DNA of 64,000 bases from CAZTDU01 sp050248795 (lineage in GTDB: Bacteria; Pseudomonadota; Gammaproteobacteria; Burkholderiales; SG8-39). Location of the stretch: NCBI GenBank assembly GCA_050248795.1, contig JBFWRS010000012.1:1-64000 (forward strand), written 5' to 3'. The position numbers and the translations under genes are program-made. Shown here in pieces: positions 36,073 to 44,774 of the stretch. The notes beneath the pieces are model-generated. The model was not told the origin of the DNA and did no database searches. It was given only the letters and a program-made list of their open reading frames with translations. The number at the start of each line of letters is the position of its first letter. The first letter of the stretch is position 1.

Positions 36073-37151
36073 GCGTCCAGGCGTTTGCCGGTGGACGGGT
36101 CGAACAGGTGCATGTGCTCGGCTGAGAAGCGCAGCGGCAGGCGGCCTTCCTTCGCCACCACCGAGGTATGCAGGCGCGCCGCGACCCGCGCGCTCGACTT
36201 GTCGGCGCCGAGGTGGCCGTAGACCAGGGAATCCGAGCCAAGCAGCTCGATGAAATCGATGTCCGGGCTGAGCAGGCCTTCGCTCTCGGCGCAGGCTTCG
36301 AAGTGCTCGGGCCGCACGCCGAGCAGCACCTCGCGCCCCTCGAGCGCGGGCCTCGCCTCGGGAAGTCGCACGCCCCCCGTGCCGTTGGTGGCGAGCACCT
36401 TGCCGGCCTCGGACATGCGTCCGGGAATCAGGTTCATCGGCGGCGAGCCGATGAACCCGGCGACGAAGGTGGTCGCGGGTTTCGTGTACACCTCCAGCGG
36501 CGCGCCGATCTGCTCGGTCTTGCCGGCGTTCATGATCAGCATGCGATGCGCGAGCGTCATCGCCTCGACCTGGTCGTGGGTCACGTACAGCGTCGTCGTG
36601 CGCAGCCGCTGGTGCAGCGCCTGCAGTTCGCTGCGCATCTGCACGCGCAGCTTGGCGTCGAGGTTCGACAGCGGCTCGTCGAACAGGAATACCTTCGGCT
36701 CGCGCACGATGGCCCGGCCCATGGCGACGCGCTGGCGCTGCCCGCCGGACAACTCACGCGGGCGACGGGCGAGCAGCTTCGAGAGCTCGAGAATCTCCGC
36801 CGCGCGCTGCACGCGCTGGTCGATGTCCGCCTTGGTCCTGCCGCGGATGCGCAGGCCGTAGGCCATGTTCTCGTACACGCTCATGTGCGGGTAGAGCGCG
36901 TAGTTCTGGAACACCATCGCGATGTTGCGGTCCTTGGGTTCGAGGTCGTTCACCACCGTGCCGTCGATCGAGATGTCGCCCGACGTGACCGTTTCGAGGC
37001 CCGCCACCATGCGCAGCAGCGTGGACTTTCCGCAGCCCGAGGGCCCGACCATCACCACAAACTCCCCGTCGGCGATGTCCATCGAGATGCCGTTGATGAC
37101 GTTGACGGCGCCGAAGGACTTGTAGACGTTGCGGATCGATACCGTTGACAT
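36069..37151 (-). CDS. ugpC: sn-glycerol-3-phosphate ABC transporter ATP-binding protein
   Basis: A 360-residue ABC ATPase of the MalK/UgpC class. Walker A is GPSGCGKST (36-44), the signature LSGGQRQRVAMGRA and Walker B VFLFDEPLSNLD; a C-terminal TOBE-type regulatory domain begins near 235 (IGAPLEVY, later GVRPEHFEAC). It powers the UgpAE permease. The ATG at 37151 shares its first base with the ugpE stop (TAATG). Confidence 0.95.
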   Translation of the reverse strand: MSTVSIRNVYKSFGAVNVINGISMDIADGEFVVMVGPSGCGKSTLLRMVAGLETVTSGDISIDGTVVNDLEPKDRNIAMVFQNYALYPHMSVYENMAYGLRIRGRTKADIDQRVQRAAEILELSKLLARRPRELSGGQRQRVAMGRAIVREPKVFLFDEPLSNLDAKLRVQMRSELQALHQRLRTTTLYVTHDQVEAMTLAHRMLIMNAGKTEQIGAPLEVYTKPATTFVAGFIGSPPMNLIPGRMSEAGKVLATNGTGGVRLPEARPALEGREVLLGVRPEHFEACAESEGLLSPDIDFIELLGSDSLVYGHLGADKSSARVAARLHTSVVAKEGRLPLRFSAEHMHLFDPSTGKRLDA

Positions 37152-37999
37152 TATTTCTCGGTCTCCACGAGGCCCTTGACGAACCACTTCTGCATCAGCA
37201 GCACCACCGCCGCCGGGGGCAGCAGCGCCAGGATGGCGGTGGCCATCACCAGGTTCCATTCGTTGGCCGCGTCGCCGCCGACGATCATGCGCTTGATGCC
37301 GATTACCGCGGTGTACATGGACTCATCCGTCGTGATCAGCAGCGGCCAGAGGTACTGGTTCCAGCCGTAAATGAACTGGATCACGAACAGCGCCGCCATG
37401 GTGGTCTTCGACAGCGGCACCACCACGTCCCACAGGAATCGCATCGGGCCGGCACCGTCCATGCGCGCCGCCTCGGCGAGCTCATCCGGAATGGTCATGA
37501 AGAACTGGCGAAACAGGAACGTCGCCGTGGCCGACGCGATCAGTGGCAGCGTCAGGCCCGCGTACGTATTGAGCATGCCGAGGTCGGCGATCACCTGGAA
37601 AGTGGGGATGATGCGCACCTCGACGGGCAGCATCAGCGTGATGAAAATCATCCAGAAGAAGAACATCCGCAGCGGGAAGCGGAAATACACGATCGCAAAC
37701 GACGAGATGATCGAGATGACGATCTTGCCTATGGTGATGCACAGCGCGACCACGGTGCTGTTGAACAGCATCGTCGCCACCGGCGCCTTGGAGCCGGTGC
37801 CGGTGCCCGCGAACAGTACCTGCGAGTAGTTCTCTATCAGGCGATCCCCGGGGATCAGCGGCATCGGCGCCACCATGATCTGCTCCAGCGGCAGCGTCGA
37901 GGCGACGAAAGTGACGTAGACCGGAAACGCGATCGCGATGACGCCCAGGATCAGGATCCCGTGCGAGAGGACATCGAGCCAGGGCCGCCGCTCTACCAT
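37151..37999 (-). CDS. ugpE: sn-glycerol-3-phosphate ABC transporter permease UgpE
   Basis: A 282-residue inner-membrane permease with six predicted transmembrane helices and the EAA loop (DELAEAARMDGAGPMRFLWD) that docks on UgpC. It starts MVERRPWLDVLSHG. It follows ugpA by 10 bases and overlaps ugpC by one base, in canonical ugp operon order. Confidence 0.94.
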   Translation of the reverse strand: MVERRPWLDVLSHGILILGVIAIAFPVYVTFVASTLPLEQIMVAPMPLIPGDRLIENYSQVLFAGTGTGSKAPVATMLFNSTVVALCITIGKIVISIISSFAIVYFRFPLRMFFFWMIFITLMLPVEVRIIPTFQVIADLGMLNTYAGLTLPLIASATATFLFRQFFMTIPDELAEAARMDGAGPMRFLWDVVVPLSKTTMAALFVIQFIYGWNQYLWPLLITTDESMYTAVIGIKRMIVGGDAANEWNLVMATAILALLPPAAVVLLMQKWFVKGLVETEK

Positions 38000-38009
38000 G
38001 ACGCGTCCA

Positions 38010-38894
38010 TCAGTACTGCACCCGGCGCTCGATGTAGCGGAACTGCACCACCGTGAGCGCGATGACGATGGCCATCAGAATCACCGACTGCGCCGACGAG
38101 CCGCCGAGGTCCGCCGCCTTGACGCCGTCGTGATAGACCTTGTAGACGAGGATCGTCGTCGACTGCGCGGGGCCGCCCTGCGTGATCGCATCGATGATGC
38201 CGAAGGTGCCGAAGAAGGCGTAGACCACGTTCACCACCAGCAGGAAGAACGCGGTCGGCGACAGCAGCGGGAAGACGATGGTCCAGAAGCGGCGCGACGG
38301 CCCCGCGCCGTCGATTGCCGCCGCCTCGAGCAGCGACTTCGGGATCGACTGCAGGCCGGCGAGGAAGAAAAGGAAGTTGTAGCTGATCTGGTTCCATACC
38401 GCCGCCATGATCACCAGCAGCATCGCCTGGTTGCCGTCGATGACCCAGTTCCAGTGAATGCCCAGCCAGTGCAGCATGAAGTAGGTGACGATGCCGATCG
38501 AAGGCGCGAACATGAACGCGTAAAGCACGCCTGCCACCGCCGCAGCCACCGCGTACGGCCAGATCAGCAGCGTCTTGTAGGCCATGGCGCCGCGCACGAC
38601 GCGGTCGGCCATCACCGCGAGCAGCAGCGACAGCGCGATGCCGATGCCTGCGACCGCGATGCTGAACACCGCGGTGGTGCGAAACGACGCGACGTAGCTC
38701 TGGTCCTTGAACAGCGTGTAGAAGTTCTCCAGGCCGACGAACTGGGTGCGCAGGCCGAAGGCGTCCTGCAACTGGAACGAATACCAGACCGCCTGCGATG
38801 CCGGCCAGAAGAAGAACACCACCGTGATGGCGAGCTGCGGCGCCACCAGGACGTACGGCAGCCACGCCGAGCGGAAGACGACCCGCTTTTCCAT
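38010..38894 (-). CDS. ugpA: sn-glycerol-3-phosphate ABC transporter permease UgpA
   Basis: A 294-residue inner-membrane permease partner of UgpE, with six predicted transmembrane helices and an EAA loop (PKSLLEAAAIDGAGPSRRFW). It starts MEKRVVFRSAWLPYVLVAPQ. It lies 28 bases downstream of ugpB. Confidence 0.94.
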   Translation of the reverse strand: MEKRVVFRSAWLPYVLVAPQLAITVVFFFWPASQAVWYSFQLQDAFGLRTQFVGLENFYTLFKDQSYVASFRTTAVFSIAVAGIGIALSLLLAVMADRVVRGAMAYKTLLIWPYAVAAAVAGVLYAFMFAPSIGIVTYFMLHWLGIHWNWVIDGNQAMLLVIMAAVWNQISYNFLFFLAGLQSIPKSLLEAAAIDGAGPSRRFWTIVFPLLSPTAFFLLVVNVVYAFFGTFGIIDAITQGGPAQSTTILVYKVYHDGVKAADLGGSSAQSVILMAIVIALTVVQFRYIERRVQY

Positions 38895-38922
38895 TCCGCT
38901 CGACGGGACTGCGCGGCCGGAC

Positions 38923-40230
38923 TTACTTGTTGGCCTTCTCGAACTGCCTGAGTAGCTCGTTGCCGCGCTTCACCGCTGCATCGAGCGCCGCCTTGGCGCT
39001 CTTCTTGCCGGCGAATGCCGCTTCGAGTTCCTCCTCGATGATGGTGCGACCCTGCACGAAGTTGCCGAAGCGCAGACCCTTGGAGTTGGCGGTCGGCGCC
39101 TTGTTCGTCAGTTGCAGCACGGCCATGTCTCGGCCCGGATTCTTGTCATAGAAACCGGACTTCTTCGTCAGCTCGTAGGCCGCCAGCGTGATCGGCACGT
39201 AGCCGGTCTTGGTGTGCCACTCCATCTGCACCTCGGGCCGCGACAGGAACGTGAAGAACTTGGCCACGCCCTTGTACTCCTCGGCCTTCCGGCCGCTCAT
39301 CACCCACAGCGACGCCCCGCCGATGATCCCGTTCTGGGGCGCGCCCTTGACGTCGTCGTGGTAGGGCAGCATGTTCAGCTGCCAGTCGGTCTTGCCAGCC
39401 TTGATGGTGCCGCCCAGCGCGCCGGCGCTGATGGTCGCCATCGCGCACTCGCCGCTCTGGAACTTGGCATCAGCCTGGTTGGTGCGCCCGGCGTAGGTGA
39501 ACAGGCCCTTCTTCGCCATGTCCGCGAGCATCTGGATGTGCTTGACGTGGGTCGGCGAATTGATCGTGAACACCGTGTCGAGGCCACCCATGCCGTTCTG
39601 CTTGGTGCCGATGGGAATGTTGTGCCAGGCGCTGAAGTTCTCGATGTGCACCCAGGACGGCCAGCCGGTGGTGTAGACGCAGTCCTGGCCCGCGGCCTTG
39701 AGTTTCTCTGCGGTCGCGATCAACTGCTTCCAGGTCTTCGGTGCCACCGGCGGCAAGCCCGCCGCCTTGAACTTGTTCCTGTCGATGTAAAACAGCGCGG
39801 TCGAGCTGTTGAACGGCAGCGACAGCATGTTGCCCTTGGTATCCGAGTAGTAGCCGGTCACCGTCGGCAGGTAGGCCTTGGGATTGAACGGCTCGCCGGT
39901 TTCCTTCATCAACTGGTACACCGGCTTGACCGCGCCCTTGGCAGCCATCATCGTCGCCGTACCCACCTCGAACACCTGCAGGATGTGCGGCGCCTGGCCG
40001 GCGCGGAACGCGGCGATCGCCGCTGTCATCGACTCGGGATACGAGCCCTTGTAGGACGTGACGACCTTGTAGTCCTTCTGCTCTGCGTTGAACTGGTTGG
40101 CAAGGCCATTGAGGGCCTCGCCCAGCGCGCCGCCCATGGAATGCCACCATTGCACTTCGACCTGCGCGAGCGCAGGCATGCTGAAACAGCCGGCGCTGAC
40201 CAGCGCGGCCACCATTGACTTGATTTTCAT
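38923..40230 (-). CDS. ugpB: sn-glycerol-3-phosphate-binding periplasmic protein
   Basis: A 435-residue cluster D solute-binding protein. The signal peptide is MKIKSMVAALVSAGCFSMPA (cleavage after LAQ), followed by VEVQWWHSMGGALGEAL, typical of UgpB, and ligand-region motifs such as TTGWPSWVHIENFSAWHN. The ATG at 40230 with GGAGAAGG upstream was chosen; the frame is open 17 codons upstream. It captures G3P and glycerophosphodiesters for UgpAEC. A second UgpB-like gene lies directly upstream. Confidence 0.94.
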   Translation of the reverse strand: MKIKSMVAALVSAGCFSMPALAQVEVQWWHSMGGALGEALNGLANQFNAEQKDYKVVTSYKGSYPESMTAAIAAFRAGQAPHILQVFEVGTATMMAAKGAVKPVYQLMKETGEPFNPKAYLPTVTGYYSDTKGNMLSLPFNSSTALFYIDRNKFKAAGLPPVAPKTWKQLIATAEKLKAAGQDCVYTTGWPSWVHIENFSAWHNIPIGTKQNGMGGLDTVFTINSPTHVKHIQMLADMAKKGLFTYAGRTNQADAKFQSGECAMATISAGALGGTIKAGKTDWQLNMLPYHDDVKGAPQNGIIGGASLWVMSGRKAEEYKGVAKFFTFLSRPEVQMEWHTKTGYVPITLAAYELTKKSGFYDKNPGRDMAVLQLTNKAPTANSKGLRFGNFVQGRTIIEEELEAAFAGKKSAKAALDAAVKRGNELLRQFEKANK

Positions 40231-40266
40231 GACCTTCTCCTGGAATGAGTAGTACGTTGCCAAATT

Positions 40267-40272
40267 AGTATA
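40267..40272 (-). promoter_or_regulatory. candidate -10 element for ugpB
   Basis: TATACT on the minus strand, in the 69-base space between the two binding-protein genes, 37 bases before the ugpB start. No convincing -35 is seen. It could give ugpB its own promoter. Confidence 0.3.
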
Positions 40273-40299
40273 GCCGCGCAATGTGACATTTGATCCACG

Positions 40300-41685
40300 T
40301 CAGTTGCCTCCCGCTTTCCCGCCCTGGCGGTGGCGCCTGCGCTCCTGCCTGCCTGCCGGCGGCCGGGCGGGCTGGGCACCCCGGTTGGCCAGCTCGAAAC
40401 CCTTCAGCAGCTCGTTGCCCCGCTCCACCGCCTTGTTCAGCGCGTCCATGGGGGTACGCTTTTCCGCCCACACCGCCTCGAGTTCCTCTTCGATGATGCC
40501 CCGGATCTCGAGAAAATGCCCGATGCGTATGCCCTTGGACTCCCGCGTCGGGTTGCGCGCCAGCAACTGCTGCACGGCGACTTCGTGGCCTGGATGCTTG
40601 TCGTAGAACCCGGTGCGCTTCATCGCCTCGTAGGCGGCGACCGTGATCGGCACGTATCCGGTGACGTGGCTCCACTCCGCCTGCACCTCGGCCTGCGCGA
40701 GGAAGCCGAGAAACTTCCCAACCGCGCGGTACTCGGCCTGGGACTTGCCCGACATCGCCCACAGCCCGGCGCCGCCGATCAGCGTGTTCTGCGGTGCCTC
40801 GGCGAAGTCGTCATAGTGCGGCAGCGACGCCACCGCCCAGTCGAACTTCGCGTCTCGCGCGAGGTCGCCCTGGAAGGACGAGGACGCCGCCAGCAGCGCG
40901 CATTCGCCCTTCGCGAAGCGCGTCTCCCCGTCGCTGCCGCGCCCGGAATACGTGTAGTAGCCCGCCTTGTGCCATGAGGTCAGCACGGAAAGCCAGCGCA
41001 TCATCAGCCTGGTATTGAAGGAAAGCCGCGTATCCAGTCCGCCGATGCCGTTGCCCTGCGTGGCGAACTCCTGGTTGTGCCAGGCGCTCATGTTCTCGAT
41101 CAGCACCCACGAAGGATAGGTAGTGGTGAGCGCGCACTCCTGGCCGGTATCCTTGATCGCGCCCAGCGTTGCCACCATGTCGTACCAGGTCTTCGGCGGC
41201 TTGGCCGGGTCGAGCTTCGCCTTGCGGAAGGCGTCGCGGTTGTAATAGAGCACCGGCGTCGAGGTGTTGAAAGGCATTGCCAGCAGCCTGCCCGAGGCAT
41301 CCGAAAAGTAGCTCGCCACCGCCGGCACGAAGCTCTTCGCGTCCAGGCGCACGCCCGCCTCTGCGAGCACCTGCGCCACCGGCCGCGTGGCACCGCGCGC
41401 CGCCATGATGGTCGCGGTGCCGACCTCGAACACCTGCACCAGGTGCGGCGACTTGCCGGTAACGTAGGCCGCGAGCGCCGCAGCGAGCGTCTCCTCGTAG
41501 TTGCCCTTGTTGGTGGCAACGACCGCGATGTCCTTCTGCGACGCGTTGAAGCGCGCGACCAGGCTGTCGAGCTCCTTGCCGCTGGCGCCGGACATGGCGT
41601 GCCAGAAGTGGATCTCGGTGGCCGCGCTGGCGATGCTTCCGGTGCACAGCAGCGCAAGCAGCGCCCGGGCGAGGATGCGGGTCAT
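40300..41685 (-). CDS. second UgpB-like solute-binding protein
   Basis: A 461-residue paralogue of the adjacent UgpB, with signal peptide MTRILARALLALLCTGSIAS, then ATEIHFWHAMSGASGKELDS and the matching TTTYPSWVLIENMSAWHN segment. It ends in an extra basic, low-complexity tail of roughly 25 residues (from GAQPARPPAGRQERRRHRQ) absent from UgpB. It is probably an alternative receptor for the same permease, perhaps with different ligand preference (inference). It is divergent from the amidase gene. Confidence 0.9.
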   Translation of the reverse strand: MTRILARALLALLCTGSIASAATEIHFWHAMSGASGKELDSLVARFNASQKDIAVVATNKGNYEETLAAALAAYVTGKSPHLVQVFEVGTATIMAARGATRPVAQVLAEAGVRLDAKSFVPAVASYFSDASGRLLAMPFNTSTPVLYYNRDAFRKAKLDPAKPPKTWYDMVATLGAIKDTGQECALTTTYPSWVLIENMSAWHNQEFATQGNGIGGLDTRLSFNTRLMMRWLSVLTSWHKAGYYTYSGRGSDGETRFAKGECALLAASSSFQGDLARDAKFDWAVASLPHYDDFAEAPQNTLIGGAGLWAMSGKSQAEYRAVGKFLGFLAQAEVQAEWSHVTGYVPITVAAYEAMKRTGFYDKHPGHEVAVQQLLARNPTRESKGIRIGHFLEIRGIIEEELEAVWAEKRTPMDALNKAVERGNELLKGFELANRGAQPARPPAGRQERRRHRQGGKAGGN

Positions 41686-41732
41686 GGGGCGGGCAGTATA
41701 GCGAAGGCCGGACGCGCTAAACTGAGCAGATC

Positions 41733-43142
41733 ATGCCCGCACTGCACCATTACTCCGCCGCGGAACTGTCCGCGGCTTACGCCAGCCGCGCGCTGTCCCC
41801 GGTAGAGGTCGTGCAGGCGGTGCTTGCGCGCATGGCTGCCTGGGAACCGCGCATCCATGCGATGTACCGAGTCGACGCGGAGCGGGCGCTGGCAATCGCC
41901 AAGGCTGCGGAATCGCGCTGGCACGCCGGCAATCCCCTGTCGCCGCTGGACGGCGTGCCGGTAACGCTGAAGGACAACCTGGCGACGAAGGGCGATCCGA
42001 CGCCGGTGGGCACGCGCGCGAACGAGGACCTGCCCGCCTCCGCTGCCGACTGTCCGCCCGCGGCGCGGGTGCGCGAAGCCGGTTGCGTGATCCTCGGCAA
42101 GACCACGATGCCGGATTTCGGCATGCTGTCCTCGGGCCTTTCCAGCCTGCACGGCGTCACGCGCAATCCCTGGCGGCTGGACCGAAACACGTCGGGATCG
42201 AGTTCCGGCGCCGGCGCCGCCGCCGCCGCCGGCTACGGGCCGCTGCACCTGGGCACCGACATCGGCGGCTCGGTGCGCCTGCCGGCGACGCATTGCGGCA
42301 TTTTCGCGCTGAAGCCGAGCCTGGGCCGTATCCCGGTGCATCCGCCCTACATCGGTCGCGTCACCGGCCCGATGACGCGCAGCGTGCTGGACGCCGCGCT
42401 GCTGATGAACATCGCCGCGCGCCCGGACGCGCGCGATTTCATGAGCCTGCCCTACCAGCCGGTCGACTACGCCAAGGCGCTCGAAGGCACGGATCCGGCC
42501 TGGGCGAAGGGCCTGCGCATCGGCCTGCTCGCCGACATGAACGCCGGACTCGCAGTTCATCCCGAAGTGCTCGCCGCGGCCAGGGCCGCTGCCGGCGCCC
42601 TCGCGGCGGCGGGCGCCGAAGTGCAGGAAATGAAGAGCTTCCTCGCGCCGGAAATGCTGGACGGCGTCGGCAGGTTTCTCGAGGCGCGCTCGTACAACGA
42701 TTACATGGCGATGCCGAAGCACCGCCAGGCGAAGGTACTGCCCTTCGTCGTCGAGTGGTGCACCTGGCGCGCGAAGGACTTCTCCGGCCGCGACGTGATG
42801 GCGGCCTATGGCTGCTACGTCGCCATGCGCGAGGCCGCGGTGTACGCCTGCGAGCCGTACGACTACGTCATCTCGCCGACCTCGCCGATCCTGCCCTACG
42901 AGGCCGAACTCCCCTGCCCCGGGAACGATGCGCACGACGCGCTGCCGCACATCGCCTTCACCGCGCCATGGAACATGTCCGAGCAGCCGGCGGCTTCGCT
43001 CAACTGGACCGCGAGCAAGGATGGTTTGCCCATCGGAGTCCAGATCATCGGCCACCGCTTCGACGACGTCGGCGTGCTCAAGCTCGCGCGCGTGCTGGAG
43101 CAACTGCGGCCTGCGCAGCGCGCCTGGCCGGAGCCGGGCTAG
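41733..43142 (+). CDS. amidase signature family hydrolase
   Basis: A 469-residue amidase-signature enzyme with the Ser-cisSer-Lys triad: K80 (VTLKDN), S157 (in TSGSSSGAGAA) and nucleophile S180 (GTDIGGSVR). The fold hydrolyses carbon-nitrogen bonds in amides, with a substrate range that cannot be read from sequence. It converges with the M81 peptidase gene, sharing the palindromic stop CTAG, and next to that lies a peptide-type transporter, so an amide or peptide substrate is plausible. Confidence 0.9.
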   Translation: MPALHHYSAAELSAAYASRALSPVEVVQAVLARMAAWEPRIHAMYRVDAERALAIAKAAESRWHAGNPLSPLDGVPVTLKDNLATKGDPTPVGTRANEDLPASAADCPPAARVREAGCVILGKTTMPDFGMLSSGLSSLHGVTRNPWRLDRNTSGSSSGAGAAAAAGYGPLHLGTDIGGSVRLPATHCGIFALKPSLGRIPVHPPYIGRVTGPMTRSVLDAALLMNIAARPDARDFMSLPYQPVDYAKALEGTDPAWAKGLRIGLLADMNAGLAVHPEVLAAARAAAGALAAAGAEVQEMKSFLAPEMLDGVGRFLEARSYNDYMAMPKHRQAKVLPFVVEWCTWRAKDFSGRDVMAAYGCYVAMREAAVYACEPYDYVISPTSPILPYEAELPCPGNDAHDALPHIAFTAPWNMSEQPAASLNWTASKDGLPIGVQIIGHRFDDVGVLKLARVLEQLRPAQRAWPEPG

Positions 43143-44644
43143 CCCTCGAACACCGGCCCCAGCGGCCGCAAGCGGATGCCGCGGCGCAGTTTGGTCCACT
43201 TGAATTCCGCGGGGTCGGCGAGCGCGGGGCCGGGCGAGCGTACGACCAGCACTTCCTTCGCGATCGGCTGGAAGTCGGCACGGAAATGCACCGAGCTTTT
43301 CAGCGCCAGCATGCGCTCGCGCCGCGGCTCGACGCCGACGTGGCGGAACATCTCCTGGTCGGCGGCCTGGCACTTGCGCGACGCGAGCACGACGCGCACG
43401 CCGGGCGCGGCGCGGCTGCGCAGCAGCGCCATCGGCCCCAGCGTCATGCGAAAGCCCTTGAACATCGGCCCGCTGCAGGTGAAGCGGCCGTCGCCGAGCT
43501 TCTCCACCGTGAACTCGCCCTCGAACGGCGCGTCGCCCGGCACCTGCGAGCGCCCGCCGAGCGAGAACGCCAGCGTCGCGCCTGCGCCCGCCTCGTGCGC
43601 GCGCCGGGCAGATTCGCCGTCGACCAGCATGCCTAGCGTCGCCCCTGGCGCGTTCTGCCGCACCAGCGCGGCGAGCAGCCCGGTGGTGTCGCCGTTGCCG
43701 CCGGCGCCCGGGTTGTCCTGCGTGTCTGCCATCACCACCGGGCGGCCGGGCTCGCCGCGAGCGCGCGCGCGCGCCACCGCCTCGTCGGCCGAGTGCAGTT
43801 CCAGCGCGAAATCCTTTTCCGCGCCGGCAATGCGCTCATGCAGCGCCGCGATCGCGCGTTGCAGCGCCTTCGCGTCCGCGCCGTGGCCGAACACCGCCAT
43901 GCCGCATTCGGCGAAATCCGCCATCGGGAACCCCGGCGTGAAGCTCAAGGTCACGCCGTGCGTTTGCTCCAGCTCGCCGAGTTCGGCGTAGATGCCCCTG
44001 CAGGGATCGATGAACGAGCACTGCGACGGGATGCCGGTAAGGAAGTCGAACACGCGGTGCTCGCCCGCGAGCCTGTGCCCGGCACGCAGCGTCTGCTCGA
44101 GCAGGCGCGCGGCGCGCGCGCCGGTGTCGGCCATGTCCACGTGCGGATAGGTGCGGTACGCGACCATGCCGTCGGCGATCGCGGACATCGCGCGCGTGAC
44201 GTTGGCGTGCAGGTCGAGGCTGGCGACCACAGGCACGCGCGGCCCCAGCGCCGCGCGCACCCGCCGCAGCAGCTCGCCCTCGCCATCGTCGAAGTGCTCG
44301 GCCACCATGGCGCCGTGAAGGTCGAGGTACACGCCGTCCAGCGGGCCGGCCGCGGCCAGGCGCGCGATCATCTCGCCGGCGATGCGCTCGTAGGCGTCGC
44401 GGGTAACGTGAGCCGACGGGCTAGCCGCCGCCCACGCCGTGCCGACGAGCGCGTGGCCTGAGGCACGCAGCGCCTGGACCGCTCCCGCGGCGGGAATGTT
44501 CGCGCCTTCGACGCCGGCAAAGAGGGCGTCGCCGTACTGCACCCCGGGCCAGCCGCCGCCAGCCTCGAAGGCGGCGTAGTCGGCCAGCGCAGGCGCGAAA
44601 GTGTTGGTCTCGTGCTGGAAACCGCCGATCGCGATGCGTGCCAT
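43139..44644 (-). CDS. M81 family metallopeptidase (MlrC-like)
   Basis: A 501-residue M81/MlrC family protein. Expected metal-site segments are DLHGAMVAEHFDDGEGE and SLDLHANVTRAM, with GFQHETNTF at the start. MlrC in sphingomonads finishes microcystin degradation by cleaving the linearised peptide; most family members are uncharacterised. The ATG at 44644 gives the standard N-terminus MARIAIGGFQHETNTF; the frame is open 15 codons upstream. It is divergent from a peptide-type binding-protein gene and convergent with an amidase. Confidence 0.9.
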   Translation of the reverse strand: MARIAIGGFQHETNTFAPALADYAAFEAGGGWPGVQYGDALFAGVEGANIPAAGAVQALRASGHALVGTAWAAASPSAHVTRDAYERIAGEMIARLAAAGPLDGVYLDLHGAMVAEHFDDGEGELLRRVRAALGPRVPVVASLDLHANVTRAMSAIADGMVAYRTYPHVDMADTGARAARLLEQTLRAGHRLAGEHRVFDFLTGIPSQCSFIDPCRGIYAELGELEQTHGVTLSFTPGFPMADFAECGMAVFGHGADAKALQRAIAALHERIAGAEKDFALELHSADEAVARARARGEPGRPVVMADTQDNPGAGGNGDTTGLLAALVRQNAPGATLGMLVDGESARRAHEAGAGATLAFSLGGRSQVPGDAPFEGEFTVEKLGDGRFTCSGPMFKGFRMTLGPMALLRSRAAPGVRVVLASRKCQAADQEMFRHVGVEPRRERMLALKSSVHFRADFQPIAKEVLVVRSPGPALADPAEFKWTKLRRGIRLRPLGPVFEG

Positions 44645-44774
44645 GCGCTGCACCCCTGTCCCCTGCCGCAAGGCCGGGGATTCTCGCATGTGCCCAGGCA
44701 GGTGCGCCGTGCTTGGCGAAGCTGCGCGCTTCGGCTATCGTGCCTGCAGACATCTTTCAAGGGGGAGATTCGCC

